Part shown: one piece after another, positions 1-12,100 of the stretch | How positions within the stretch are numbered: position 1 is the stretch's first letter | How the letters are laid out: each line of letters begins with the position of its first letter | NCBI GenBank assembly: GCA_031763025.1 | Contig: JASSKH010000004.1 | Location: 2,232,001-2,296,000, forward strand | Source: Macrocystis pyrifera | Taxonomy: Eukaryota > Sar > Phaeophyceae > Laminariales > Laminariaceae | Reading direction: 5' to 3' | DNA length: 64,000 bases | Notes under the pieces: generated by a model | The model's input: the letters and a program-made list of their open reading frames with translations, nothing else | The model's database searches: none | Told to the model about the DNA's origin: nothing | Translations under genes and position numbers: made by a program

Positions 1-713
1 TCGGTACTGCTGCGTGTTTGTCCTATCAGTACGATAGCAGCTTCTTTGTAGTTGTGGTAAGGGTCAAATCCCATACAACACGAGTATAAACCGGAAGATG
101 CGGACAAAATGTCTGCGGGCAAGAATGTGCCAGTAGTTCCACCTACAGTAGTACTTACTACGTGCATTCCCTGTGAAAGGGCGGGCATATCGAGGCGGAG
201 GGGTACAAAGGAAAACGCTGCTTGGTTTGTGCGATGAACACGAGGTCATTTTGGGGGGTCTCCAGGTGCATTCAACCACGTGGTGTCACGTATCGTGGAG
301 GATATCGACCTCGTCATTCCACGGCGGAGACGGGGTATAGGGAGCGGAAAAAACAAACCTCGATCATACTGCTAATAGCACTGTTAATAGCACCAATCAA
401 TACTTACGAACAACAGAGCTTGTTGTACGTACTTGCACGTGCGATTTGACGTGCCTGATAAGAGGGGAGAAGCGTCTACTCACCTATACTGGTATACTGG
501 GGGGGGAGAAGCGTCTACTTATGCTACTAGGCAGCTTGTTACGCTCTACACTATAAACGCACTCAGTAACGCGGGTTCGTAAAAAAAAAAGAAGAAAAAA
601 CGAAAGAAAAGAGAGAGCAAGAAGAACGAAAGAGACGAGAAACAGGGAACATAAACAAAAATAAATAAATAAAAAGTTGACTTCAAAACCAGATGCCTCC
701 CGGATAGGGATGG
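1..713. other. No gene recognised; purine-rich tract
   Basis: No convincing coding sequence. A strongly A/G-rich stretch occupies about 578-676, next to the truncated internal end of the LTR fragment that follows. Confidence 0.4.
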
Positions 714-1252
714 CTCACATGATCGTGAGAAGATCTAGAAGAAGCGCTGCAGTCCCAAGCTTGGCCAGAACATTCGTTGAATGCGACGACGTCAGATGTG
801 ATGCTCTGACGGCAGCTGGAAAAGCAGTGCTTCGCTTCTTCTGATTTAGATCTTCTTGTTGATGGCGAGAGCTGAGGAGGTGCTCTGGTAGAGAAGTGAG
901 AGGTAGGGGGGCGGGACTCGACGCCCAGATATACTCGTCCCACCCCACGCCACAAGCTCTCCTAAGTTCCTCTTATCTGATGTACGCCTACAGAACTTTC
1001 CTATGGCTACCAATCGTTCTTCTGCTAATATAAGAATATCTCACTTCGTGATCCTATCTGCGTTAAGGAACATTACTCTCATCTAAGGGGTTTTCCGCCC
1101 TAGGGAACATTCCTAAGAGAACGTTACTCTCAACTAACGGAATATCCGCCGGGTTATAATCCATTCTTTGGATTATTCTCGTATTCGTGAGACTACAAGA
1201 CTGCAACGTATTATCTATATCTATAGCCCATGAATACTCCACCCATATCACA
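714..1252 (-). mobile_element. Diverged LTR fragment, same family as 60289-62604
   Basis: Read on the minus strand, 1252 to 797 is an older copy of the 465-bp LTR at 60289 (starts TGTGATATG, ends GCATCACA). From 796 to about 714 it continues into that element's first ~80 internal bases, including the putative primer-binding segment (TCTGACGTCGTCGC). Homology then stops. It is a 5' LTR plus leader, truncated, and carries an extra short duplicated stretch (about 1075-1130) absent from the younger LTRs. Confidence 0.65.
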
Positions 1253-3394
1253 CCAGCAACAACATTATAAAAATCGCGAAAACAAACAAAATACTTACAC
1301 GCGTGTACCTTCTTTATGCTCCATGCGTACGACGGTCATGTGTCAGATGTACAAGGTACTACAGCAGTAGTAGTAGCATTGAAGGTATTTTTTATATGAT
1401 ACAACAAGGCGCTTCGCTCCAGGGGCAGCTTCCACCAGCTTGGCTACCCCAGGAAGACGGGTATAACAACGAAAAAATGTGAATGAAATAGAATACCGGT
1501 ATCATTGTGTAGACCCGTCGCAGAAAGGAAGTTGGAGCACTTGGAATTCACGGACCCTTCGTGATCGGTTATCGAGGTAGTGTACATCACTCGTCACATC
1601 TCCTCCGGCTGAGACTGTTGCCACACGTTCTTCGAATATTGAATCAATTTAGCTTCTTCACTACAGAATCTGATGGAAGCCTTTTTCTACACGGGGATAG
1701 GAGACACGGTTTAGTTCCGGCACAACAATCCTGCTACCGACGCCGCAAGGTACATCCGTGCTTTCGGGTACTGTCGTTTTTTTACGCAATACTCAAGCCC
1801 GCTGTGTCAAGCGAATCAAATATGCGAATATCAGCCTTGCATGCACTTGCTTGGACTAACATGACAGGGTCATGCACTACTTGCATACAAACGCCAATAT
1901 AAACTTACTCATTACGATCAGTGTACATACAAGATATTATACGGGCTTGCATCAAGGATTAACGGAGCAAGATGATTCCAGAAAATAAGGTTAGGTTCCG
2001 AGTGGTGACTGTACTCGACTACGGTACAGATTTGTCTGAATTGCACATGTGATGGTAAGGGTGGCGGCAATCCAACGATAGATATCGCTCCGCTATCTAT
2101 ACCGTCACCGACACTACGGACACGTTCTATAACATGGTTTCAGGTTCGATAGCAGCTATGCGAGTTCGTTTTTCTTTTTCTGCTTTTTCTTCTTTGTTTT
2201 TCGCTTGTTCGTGGCTGTGGGCTACCGCTGTTGCCTACAGGGGATCAGGTTAGCTGGTTGCGGAAGGCAATTTTCACTTGTGCGTTTCGTGGATAAAAGC
2301 AAAATGTAGTAAATGGGATCGTATTCCGGACTATGCGCGACCGCTGCTGCCTACAGTACAGGCGGGTACCGGGTAGCTGGGGGTCCTCACGCGGGTTTGG
2401 CGGAACGTTTGTTTATTTCTGCGCTTTGTGGATAGAAGCAAAACGTACCAAACGGGATCGTATTCCGTCACCGTGGTAGACCGCTTCTACCTACAGCGGA
2501 CCAGGGTAGCTGATGGGCCTCACGCGGCTCTTGCGGAAGGCAAATTTCATTGCGGCACTTAGTGGATGGAAGCAACAGGTACCAGATGGGATCATATCCG
2601 TGTACAGCCAAGGTAGGACTGGAACCAGGATGGAGAAGCCCAAAGGTTCGCACCACCCCAGGAATATTCTTCCATTTTTTCCCTCCTCTGTAAGTGGTTC
2701 ATACTTATGTACCAATTTATAAGCTTGTGGTGTTGTGTGAGTGTGCTTGTTCTCACATGAATCGTATTACATGATCTGGCTCACAGCAGGTCTCGCTTAA
2801 CCCCAGCCTAGCTGGGTTATTTTTCCGACAACTTTATTGTTCGTATACCTTGACTATCACATGATGTCGTTGCGTTACCAGTACTGATAACAGCAGGGCA
2901 AACCTGAGCACGAAATACAGGTGAAAAAACGCATTCAGACGGAAACGTTTACAGAGAAAAGAGAAGCAGCGCACGAAGACACGCACAACACACAACTCAC
3001 CACAAAATAGGAGGACAGAAGACGGCACTATAGTTGACAATATTTTGTAATTTTGTAGAAACGCACCTGGTACTACGGTAGTTGTTGTTGTTGTTTTCTT
3101 CACATTAAACCATTCTTTCTACGCGTCGACATCCAGCACAACCAGTGTCCGTGCCGATTCTTCAATCCTAGAGAGATACAAGTTCTGTGGTCACAAAGCT
3201 ACGCCGCAGATCAGATATACTACGTCGCCACGTATGCAATGCAATGCCATGTCATCATACTGCGTACGACAGGCACGACACACACATTCCATGACCTAGA
3301 GAAACGAAACAAAAAAAAAAGAGAAAACAAAACAAAAACAAAGACTATTCGAAAGAGAAAAAGAAACAAGAAAAGAAACAAATACGTACCTGGT
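1253..3394. other. Non-coding start of duplication unit I, with tandem units
   Basis: No gene seen. About 2175-2620 holds roughly three tandem units of ~145 bp, each with a 'gggatcgtattccg'-like core and a 'ctcacgcgg' segment; unit II has about two at 31430-31640. A short hairpin with arms AACCCCAGC/GCTGGGTT lies near 2800-2819. The module at about 2765-3090 is found on the other side of the LINE in unit II (33345-33620). Confidence 0.45.
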
Positions 3395-3824
3395 CTATGT
3401 ATATATGATATATGGCAACAACCATCGTGCCCCCGCGCAGGGGATCTGGCAGACACTTGAAAAGAAGGGGCTAGAAAAAAAAGGGAAAAAGAAGAAAATA
3501 CCACTAGTCGTCAACAGAGTAAGACAAAGAACTAAGAGAAAATGACAGGAAAACCAAACAAAGCACACGGCATGCTCCAGGTAGCGGCAGCAGTTTATGA
3601 TACGAGTAGCACAGCCAGGGTCCCCCTGATGGTCCGCCTGGTACCTTGCTACCCTGTCTGCCACCTTCGTCCAGCGTTCGTCAACTATGCCCGGCCCCTC
3701 GGCGTCAGACAGTACGAAACAAGCAAAGCAGGCTCGTCATCCACCCACGCCACACGACTCCTTCAATAAGGCTTATCAACCGGAGGAAGGAAGAGAAAGA
3801 CAATGAAATAAAAATCACATAGGG

Positions 3825-4673
3825 TCAGTGCCAAAGAACAAAATAAAATAAAACAAAAAATATACAAAAATAACAGGAAGACACAGGAAGACCACGTTCG
3901 AACCAGCTGCACCAGTTGGTAGTACGAGTAGTATAGGGATGTTCTACTTCTAAGACTGCCCGGTACCTGGCTACCCTATCTGCCATCTCCTTCCTACTTT
4001 CGTCCACTGCAGTTTCCCTTCTACTCCTCTTCCCCCCCCTTCTCCGCATTCCCTTGTTGGGGTTTCTGCTAATCCTCTTGTTGCCCCTCCTCCCCCCATT
4101 TCCTTGGAAACCACCCACGACGGATGCGCGGCGCTGCCTACTCAGCTCAGCCTCAGCCTCGTGCCACCTCACCATGAACCGTTCGGCTGCTTCCAGGATC
4201 CCCCGGTACCACTTCCCCGCCTTTTTTGCAACAGTGGGCCACAGCGCGGTCTCAACTCCAAACACCAAGGGAGCAAGTTCCGTTGACCCTTCGGTGGCTC
4301 GGAACTCCCTAAGGTCTTCGACTATGCATCTATGCCAAGTCATAACCTGTCTGCCAGGTCGCGGATTCTCCCCACCAGCAATCGTCCCGGACTTTACCCG
4401 ACTGGGTAATCGATCCTTTCTTTGCCGTGCCACCCCCCCCCCCGCGAAAAAGAGACGCCGTTTGCGGATGGTCGTTTCGATGCTCTCGCAACGTGTCATC
4501 TTGAGGACCTTCGCGTACGAGAGGGTGGCATGGTCAGTACGAAGTCGATGCTGGAAGCCAATGACTCGCAACAGGACTTGGTGAGCCGTTCGAAGCTTGG
4601 CAAAGTGTTCCGCTCTGAGGGTCCACGGCACACACCCGTACAGCAGGGTCTCAATCATCTCCGCCTTCAGCAT
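3825..4673 (-). pseudogene. LINE reverse transcriptase, C-terminal fragment
   Basis: A 282-codon open stretch containing the thumb and post-RT region of a non-LTR retrotransposon: MIETLLYGCVPWTLR, LRTAHQVLLRVIG, CESIETTIRKRRLFFAG, then a basic tail. Frame with the upstream fragment is lost near 4735. No start of its own is expected; it is the 3' part of a broken ORF2. Confidence 0.7.
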
Positions 4674-4834
4674 TCGGACTTTCAGGCTAAGGGGGGCGGT
4701 CGTCCAATCATACAGGCTTCGGGCCGAACCGTTTGAGGCATGCTCGCATGAGACGGATCCGTCGGTCGATTTCGAGCGAGCCGTCAGCGTTTACGTGGAT
4801 AATGCCGCCTAGGTATAAGAACTGGACCGTCTGC

Positions 4835-5566
4835 TTATGCCTCTGGCCTGCTGCTTCGATAACGAGCGGTGGTGCGAGGGTTTTCTGGTCTGGCGTTTGT
4901 TGTCTTCTTTTCCGACACCGTAAGGCCCGCTGCTTCGAAGACAGTCACGATGACTGTCATCATTTTCGCGAGCCCTTCAGCCGACCGAGAGACAATCCCT
5001 GCGTCATCGGCGTACAACATGCCCCATACAGCCGGTTGCACACACGCCAACGGCTCCTGCTCCTCCGTTCCGACTATTCCGACATCACAAGTTGGACCAA
5101 ATCCCTTACGAACTCGTTCGGTTTCAGCGCGGTACGCTTCGAAGCCCGCATGCAGTCCTGCGGCAATCACCTTCTGCAGGTTCGCACACGCAGATCTCAG
5201 TGTCTTCCACGCGGTTCTATCCCGGGGGTGGGCACGCAAGAATTGCCGTGCATCTTCTCTCGGTGTCCATGCTAATATGAATGCGACCAAGGTTTCGGCA
5301 GACTCACACCATCCATGTCTGCGGTGGCGACGTGGAGGCGGTGGTACCTCTTTTTCGACCGCAACAATAATAGCCGCAGTGAAAAACTCAACCATGCCAG
5401 ACCTATTACGGGGCTGGTTAAGCTGGTTGAGAGTGGAGATGACCCTCGCGACTACTCGTTCACGACACTTTTCATCCGACATAAAAAGCTGCCTGTCGAA
5501 CTCGCGGCGTTTTGTCCGTCTACGTATTTGTCTGTTGGACGTATACCCCGAAAACTCGTGTAACAT
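4835..5566 (-). pseudogene. LINE reverse transcriptase, N-terminal/palm fragment
   Basis: A 243-codon open stretch. The first ~150 residues look like the linker upstream of a LINE reverse transcriptase (AWKTLRSACANLQKVIAAGL, FEAYRAETERVRKGFGP). The sequence then jumps almost directly to AVWGMLYADDAGIV. Fingers and motifs A/B, which should lie between, are missing, so an internal deletion is inferred. It ends in a frameshift before the YLGG motif. Confidence 0.65.
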
Positions 5567-6689
5567 TTCCCGAACGTTCCGGTACTACCACTGCTTATAC
5601 GTGACAATCAAAGCAGTCCTATGATCGTGGCCATTCCGAGAGCGAAAAGAGCGATTCATGTAAGTTACGGTCGGAGTGGTATATCACAAGCGTACACGGT
5701 ATAGCCTACAATAGTTCGTAGTCGGTGTCATACCTGGTAGTATATATTATACCAGGTACCTGGTTCAACAGAATATTTACTGGCCTTACTGTACTGGTCA
5801 AGTGTGATTTACCTAGCTACGACAGTGAAGTTATTCTCGTACCGCATACAGGTGGAGTGCAATATTCATGTTAATGACACAATACACCAAAAACAACTGC
5901 GTGTGTGGTCTATCGCAAGGCCAGAGTACGTATTGACGGGGAGTTGGATATATATACTTATACCAGGTGCTATTGTACTGGACATAGGGCCCGATTGATT
6001 TTAGTTGGGCTACTGCTGCTGCTGTGGATTGGAAAGAATTGTCAATTTGGTATACACGGGTTTCGGCGAAGAAGCGCATTCGCTCGTTTGAACAAGTAAT
6101 AAGTGGGGCTGCTTGAATTAGGAGTAAAATCACACGAGCGAACTTCAGGCAGGCGCGGTCACTCCTCAAAGCTGGCGAGATCAACAGCATACAATTTGCA
6201 CGACGTTACGAATGAATCGCAAACCAAGCACATAGCTCGCGACTGAAAACATATTATGATGAACAGTGAAACAGAGTTATCTAACAAACAACATACCCGG
6301 TGTACAGTTTGGAGATGGGAGCATCTAGACTAACCTCGACAACAATCTCCGGGGAGAAGAAACTCCTTCGAACGTGTTGTTACAGCATCACTCCACGTTA
6401 TTTTTACAAATTCATTAATCAAATTATTTTGTTGACATAGGTTTATCAAGTATTCTTCTAGGTCGGCGTAGCGGTCTCGTTGAGGTTCGAACTCACGCAC
6501 AGTTGTTAGTGTTCATGTTCCCCATTTCAACACTTTTATCGTTCGTGTGTTGTAGGTTTTTGCACGCCAAAGAATGGTGATGCTGTGCTCTTATTAGTAT
6601 ATGCTACTGTAGTAGTGGTAGTACAACGCGAGGGGTTCGACCCAGAGATTGCAGGCTCTATTCGATAATTCGAAGTGACCATATACGCA

Positions 6690-6768
6690 CGTGGTCTAGT
6701 GCGCAAGGCCTGTACGTGTCAAATTCAAACGAGAAACACATGTTGTTTCGAGTTCAAATCGTGACGGT
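6690..6768 (+). repeat. tRNA-like segment (SINE head candidate)
   Basis: GTGGTCTAGTGCGCAAGGCC resembles a pol III A box, and CGAGTTCAAATCG 46 bases later resembles a B box. The surrounding unit (ttcgaccc-gagat...) recurs nearby. Acceptor and anticodon stems do not form cleanly, so this is not a functional tRNA. A counterpart is at 34794-34870. Confidence 0.4.
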
Positions 6769-6939
6769 AACGCTTTATCGTCCTTGGAGTATAGATAGGT
6801 CCTATTAATAGTAAGCTGAGCAATAACGGTGGCGCATGATGTGTGCCAATTTGGGTAGATTCTTGTCTAAATGATATTTGGTAAGGGGTTCGCTGCGGAG
6901 ATTCGGACAAGGTTGTTGGGGAATTCAAGGTGACGATGC

Positions 6940-7003
6940 ACGCGGTACAGTGGGTAAGATTGTGACCAGGAACAAGTTGTTTGCGAGTTCGGTCCTCGGC
7001 GAC
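6940..7003 (+). repeat. Second tRNA-like segment
   Basis: CGCGGTACAGTGGGTAAGAT followed by TTTGCGAGTTCGGTCCTCGGC looks like weak A and B boxes. It lies 250 bp from a similar piece and is probably part of the same dispersed family. Confidence 0.3.
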
Positions 7004-8930
7004 AACGCTCTGTCGTTCTAGAAGTATGGGTCGTTGCGAGCCAAACAATGGCTATGATGATGATGTAGTCCTACTACCTCGCGTTCTAGTGGTTTATAGC
7101 GAGGGATTCGGCCCGGAGATAACTGACGAGATTAGACGCTTCGAGCCCAAAAGCATATATAAATATTTTGGTAGACGGCTCTACTAATATTATAGTACCT
7201 GTTGAATTATTTCAGTCCAGAACATGCGATTGCTTTGCGATTTATTCATATCGTCGTGAAGAGGCTGTGTTGATCTCGCCAGGTGGTGGGGGGTGACTGG
7301 ACCCCCCTTTGCTAGTTCGATTGTACTCAAAATTCAATCAGCCCCTCTTATTTGTTGAAATCGCTTACTGGGCTTCCATCTCCGAGGTATTGATATACAT
7401 AATTTTTGTCCGTTGGAAAGCACTTTCTCTCCTGTTGAACAATTCGAGTCACGTTACTCAAAGAGCTTATCAGGCAGTCTCTTGTATTTAATAACCAACA
7501 AACAGGTGTTATCATCGCAATCACTGGCATCTGTTATAGTTTACGGTTAGTCTGATCGCTTACAAAAACAAGTTCAGTTGACAACCTTTTATGTACGATT
7601 TCAATATTTAGCGTGTGTTCGTCCTGTTCGCCATCAACTTGTTTTTGTCAACTAGCTTCAACGTTTCCCTGTAAATTATTGATCTCTTTTACTACCGTGG
7701 GGATAATCCGATTGGTTATCGCAACGTCTTAGAGTGAGATGACTATAATAGCAACAACACCTTCAGAATATTACGTAGTGCATCCGAGGCTGAAATTTGG
7801 TTTTAAGCCAAACAATATTCAAGGGTTTGCGAGACCAAGTAGTCTATACACCCCTTGAAACGGCGATATATGCGATACTAAAAAACATACACACGTCGTG
7901 CACATTATCCCGAGACCTCTCTAACGTTCGGACCGGCCAAAGGAACGAAATAACTTGCACGGAGTTTATCTTTTGGCCAGTGAAGGTTCTCCGGTACAAA
8001 GTACGCCCCTATCTGCCGGTGTCCGACTCTTCGGCATTTTGGAAGCTTCCAAGATTCCCTGCGGCACGTCGTTTCCAAGTCGGAGCGAGTGCGTTTTTCT
8101 GGACAACACACCACGCCCCTACTCTCTCACTTCCGTCTTCTGCCCTGCTTCCCCTGGCCAGCTTCCCTTCAGCTTACATACGAGGTAAGCCGACAGGAAA
8201 ACATTGGAGATCTGCACTGTTGTTAAAGACACCCAATGTGGCACTCTCGGTGTATATCCGGTATCACAAACCAGTATTTTTATCGAAAACCTCTGCCACT
8301 AGTTGTGTGTAAAGCTTCCGAGTCGTACTGCTGTGAAAGAGCACCATAACTCTGAAAGCTCTACCGAAGAGACTTATACGTAGAGGGTAATATCTTGAGG
8401 GTAGAGTTGGCTAAGCAACAATATCTCCCCGTTTTTGTAGGATAACAGTGGTTCAACTATAGTACGTACAACAACAGTAGATAAAATTTGCCTGACAGTA
8501 GATAAAACAACCCTACGTGTAGCAGAGCCGGGTCTCGTCTTTTCGTCCTGGTTTTGTTTCAGGTGTCGCACGGTAACTTCGAACAAACAGATGCATGTCA
8601 TTTGTTCGGGTGTGGTTCAAGATCAGGGAAGGCCTGGCTTTTCGAGAGGGTAACCCGTCACGAAATAGCGAAAGACAAGACGGTGCATAGGTAGCCCTAT
8701 AAGTCAGACGCACGTCGGTCTGTAGGTAGTATCTTGTACCTGCATGCGTTGTATGTTCATACGAAAACAGATAGTGGTGGTACGCATATCAGTGCTTGCA
8801 TTGGATTTGTGACTGTGCCAACCAAGCCCCAAAATCAACTACTCTCAAAATTTGCAGAAACGAACGTGGTTTTCTTCCGCAATGAACAGGGACCGCGCGT
8901 AGACAGGCCAAGGGACTGGTGTACATCGCG

Positions 8931-9104
8931 ATGGCGATGGTCAAGATTAAGCTATTATGTGCACTGAGCGCGCTTGCTGTGGCCGTTGTGATGGGTAAAA
9001 AATCCTGCGTTCAGGTTAACACGACGAAGCTCTTGTCGTGTCCTTGTGCCGATGCTTCCTTGACGTTCACTCTAGAAGGACAGACGTCGATAGCGGCAAA
9101 TACG
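8931..9104 (+). CDS. Exon 1 of the vWFA-WSC gene (signal peptide exon)
   Basis: 58 codons from the ATG at 8931, ending at a GTGAGT donor (9105). It encodes a hydrophobic leader (KLLCALSALAVAVVMG) and a short Cys-containing segment ending SIAANT. ATG 8931 is chosen because the second copy of the exon starts at the aligned ATG; the reading frame also extends upstream to a GTG without an ATG. The exon is phase 0, which fits exon 2 at 21855. Exon 1 is conserved without indels in the unit II copy while the surrounding intron has many, which supports it being coding. Confidence 0.7.
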
Positions 9105-12100
9105 GTGAGTGGGTGAACGAAGGCTCAGACTTGAATAGTAGTACTTACCGGCGAAGGCCACTTGGCCCGCCAGGGATAGATTCTTGTCCAACCGGAACAA
9201 CTTGTGTTCGGACGGTTTAAAGAAATACACAAACCTAACCTGTGAGATCGAGAACTTTAAGGTTGTGTTCTGTAGGGTTCGTACAGAACCATGCCCGGGG
9301 TGTTTTCCCAGGTGTATCTGTACCGGGAACTTCAGCTTATTCTGTACGAAATTGATACCCGGACTCCAAACTTGAGTTCTGTACGCCCGAGCCACGATAC
9401 CCGGATCTTGTACAAGTTCTATACGTCATTCATACCCACCCGTACGCGGAGATTCTGCACGCCGGTAAGACTGCCATGTTGCACTCAAACAACCGTGGTA
9501 CGGATATGCGTTTGTCACAATACCCGGGCGCCCAGTACGTATTTCGGAGGTAATCCCGGGAGTGAGCGGGTTTGTTTACATTATGACGTCAAGTCTCGTC
9601 AGTTACACACATCGAAAACGAAGAAACACAAAATCTAAATACTCCGAAGTACACCCCCCCCCCCCCTCTACCTTCTCTCACAAGCAATCTGCCGAAAAAC
9701 CTGGCGTACTGCAAATCATACTTGGATGTTATCAGTAACTATGTGTTATTGGTGGGACTCAACAATAATGCGCGACGTGGTCGTGTACATGAGAATATCA
9801 TTATTATTAGTACGTGTGCGTAGTCGTACTTGTTTCTCAGTTGTTTGATGTATCCTTGCTTTGTTTGATGTATCTTTCTTACAATTGTTTTTGGTACGCA
9901 AACAAACATTAATTTGTTTTTTTAGTTTGAAACTTGAAGTATAACGTTCGGTTGCCCGGGGGCGTGCCTCTTTGTATTTGTTTTTATGTACCGTAGATTC
10001 GATCTACTACCGTATTTGTGGCCGTCATTGTTTTTGTCTTTTCCTTTGTGGCTGATTCGCTCCCGGGGTTGAAGGGGTTTTCTTGCTTTCAAAATACCAG
10101 GTTGCAAAATTCCAGGTAAATATTAAGATATTTATGTGCGGTACGTTTGCAAGGTTAAGTTCTCGTACAACGTGAGTCCCTTCGTTCGAGTGGTAAACCC
10201 TTGGCCGTGAAAGTCGTTCGCTAGGAAGTTTTAGACGGTTCTTATCGTGGAGGCCGTGCAAGGCAGCAACAAGAGAAACGAGAACCATGCAAAAATAATC
10301 TACATGTGGGGACAACTCGTACGCCGGGTGGTGCACCGCTCGACCTTGCCATGAGGCGCGGGAGCAAGCGAAGAGACGATTTGATGGTGTTGCAAAATCT
10401 CAATTCAAGTTGGAGTAGAGAACACACTGTTGTAGAATACACGATGGTAGAGTAATGAGGTCAAGGGGGCTCCATTCCTCCTTCGCCGTGGCCCTGAAAA
10501 ATCATCAAAAATATATATATTTACGCAACCAATTCAGGAAAAAAAAACCTACCGCATGTTCACGCAGGAGAACTTGCAGACACATAGATCATACCAACCA
10601 GTCAATCAAAAAGCACCAGATATTTGCGCGACTATGAACAACTGCTATGTTTTATAGCTTGCTCACTCGCGGCACACCGTCATGATCATACGTAGTGTTA
10701 ATGTCGTACTGTCGTAGGTCTACAATCACTCAACACATAGGTGCTGTTGCCGTCGTGGCAATACAAGTAGTAGAATATCTATCCATTCAATTCAAACTCC
10801 AACCCCATAAAACAGTTGCCGCCGTGTTTACAGAACATTAAAATTATCCAGAATCCAAAAACTCAAATTCAATGCAAGTTTCTGAATTGTGCTGTACTTG
10901 TGTAGGTTTCAACAGTCTCCCCAACACTCAACTGCCGTAGCTACAGACCTCTGTCCACGATATTCCAATAGACATCGGTTATAAACCTACAAAACATGCA
11001 CATTCGCCTCCCGGATGTGTACACGTCGCCCTTCGAATTCCAAAAACAAAAAAACTCAAATTCTACGCTTACGAGTCAGTATAATATACCACCCAAACCT
11101 CTCGGTGATAGACGTAGTTTATCAAAGCTATGTCTTCCTGATAAACCGCACACTCGAAATACACAATGCTTACCGTCAAAAATAGAGCAGTATCAACCCC
11201 ATCCAGAACAGTATCAACCAAACACTGCATGACCGGGAGGAGGGGGGCTACAAACCAAATCGTTACTTCTAACTAGACGGGCCAACTATGAATACCCAGC
11301 TAATAACAGAAAAAGATATGCCCCAGCACCCAAAAACATATATCCATTATTCAGGATATTATTGCTTCGCGGGAGGGGGCGGGCGGGGGTATACAGTCCA
11401 ATTACCGTACTACGTACGCTAAATATCATCAAATTCATGGGTCTCGAAAAAAATATGCCCCAAATGGCAGAAGAAAAAAAGCATTATCCAGAATATTATT
11501 GCTTCGCGGGCGGGGGGATATGGTGATATACAGTCCAGCTTGGATACTACGTAAGCAACATAACAACAAACTCAAGGGTCTCGACCCCAAGCACGTACGC
11601 ACGTCCGCGTGCATCACTTCTCGCCCCCTGCTACGAATCTGAGACTGATGCCTTAGCCGCGACCTTGGTTCTTCAATCTGATCTCCGGCCGCGGCTCAGG
11701 TCATTATCTTGTCCGTCTGGGTGATAGCACTGTCGCTCACGCAAGCATGAGACAGACCACACACTCGTTTTTGTAGATCCAGTACAACTATGACAAGATC
11801 TCTGTTGAATTTCGAGTACGTCAGGGTACGGCAGTAGTATGTGAAATATTACTATCCTATTCGTAGTGCAAGGTTCCCCTTCGGGATGTAGGTAACGTGA
11901 AATCCCGGGGGGTCGCAAGGCGAAAAGAGAGTCACAGGTGACACACGTATAGTTGTTCTTGGAGGAAACGGGAGTCATGGGTTAGCGTGATGCTCGAACG
12001 AAAGAGTAATCGTAGTCAGCACGGACTAGGTACTAATCTTTCTGTGGTAATTACTACAACATGCACGCGGTACTATGGGTTGACCACTATACTGCTACTA

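Larger units (their letters stand above)
3395..5566 (-). mobile_element. Non-LTR retrotransposon (LINE) remnant, unit I
   Basis: Minus-strand reverse transcriptase remains in three pieces. 5566-4835 contains a region upstream of the palm and then GMLYADDAGIVS (catalytic YADD) and GLTVSEKKT. The joint around 4840-4735 still encodes QFLYLGGIIHVNADGSLEID in a shifted frame, the FxYLGG hallmark of non-LTR reverse transcriptases. 4673-3825 is the C-terminal part (IETLLYGC, CESIETTIRKRRL). The C-terminal tail with an ADRVARY motif is present twice (near 3960 and 3640), so the 3' end is partly duplicated. It resembles LINEs common in brown algae, from memory. Confidence 0.75.
5567..8930. other. Upstream region of the vWFA-WSC gene, unit I
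   Basis: No coding sequence supported; open stretches here do not keep frame in the aligned unit II region (33650-36877). It holds tRNA-like pieces (6690-7003). A GTAAG donor-like site at 8185 and a pyrimidine-rich acceptor (TTTTGTTTCAG, ending 8562) are conserved at the same places in unit II (36191 and 36499), which suggests a 5' UTR intron just before exon 1. Confidence 0.4.

Noticed and set aside
4054-4584. 176-codon plus-strand frame
   Set aside because: Antisense shadow of the LINE reverse transcriptase C-terminal part.
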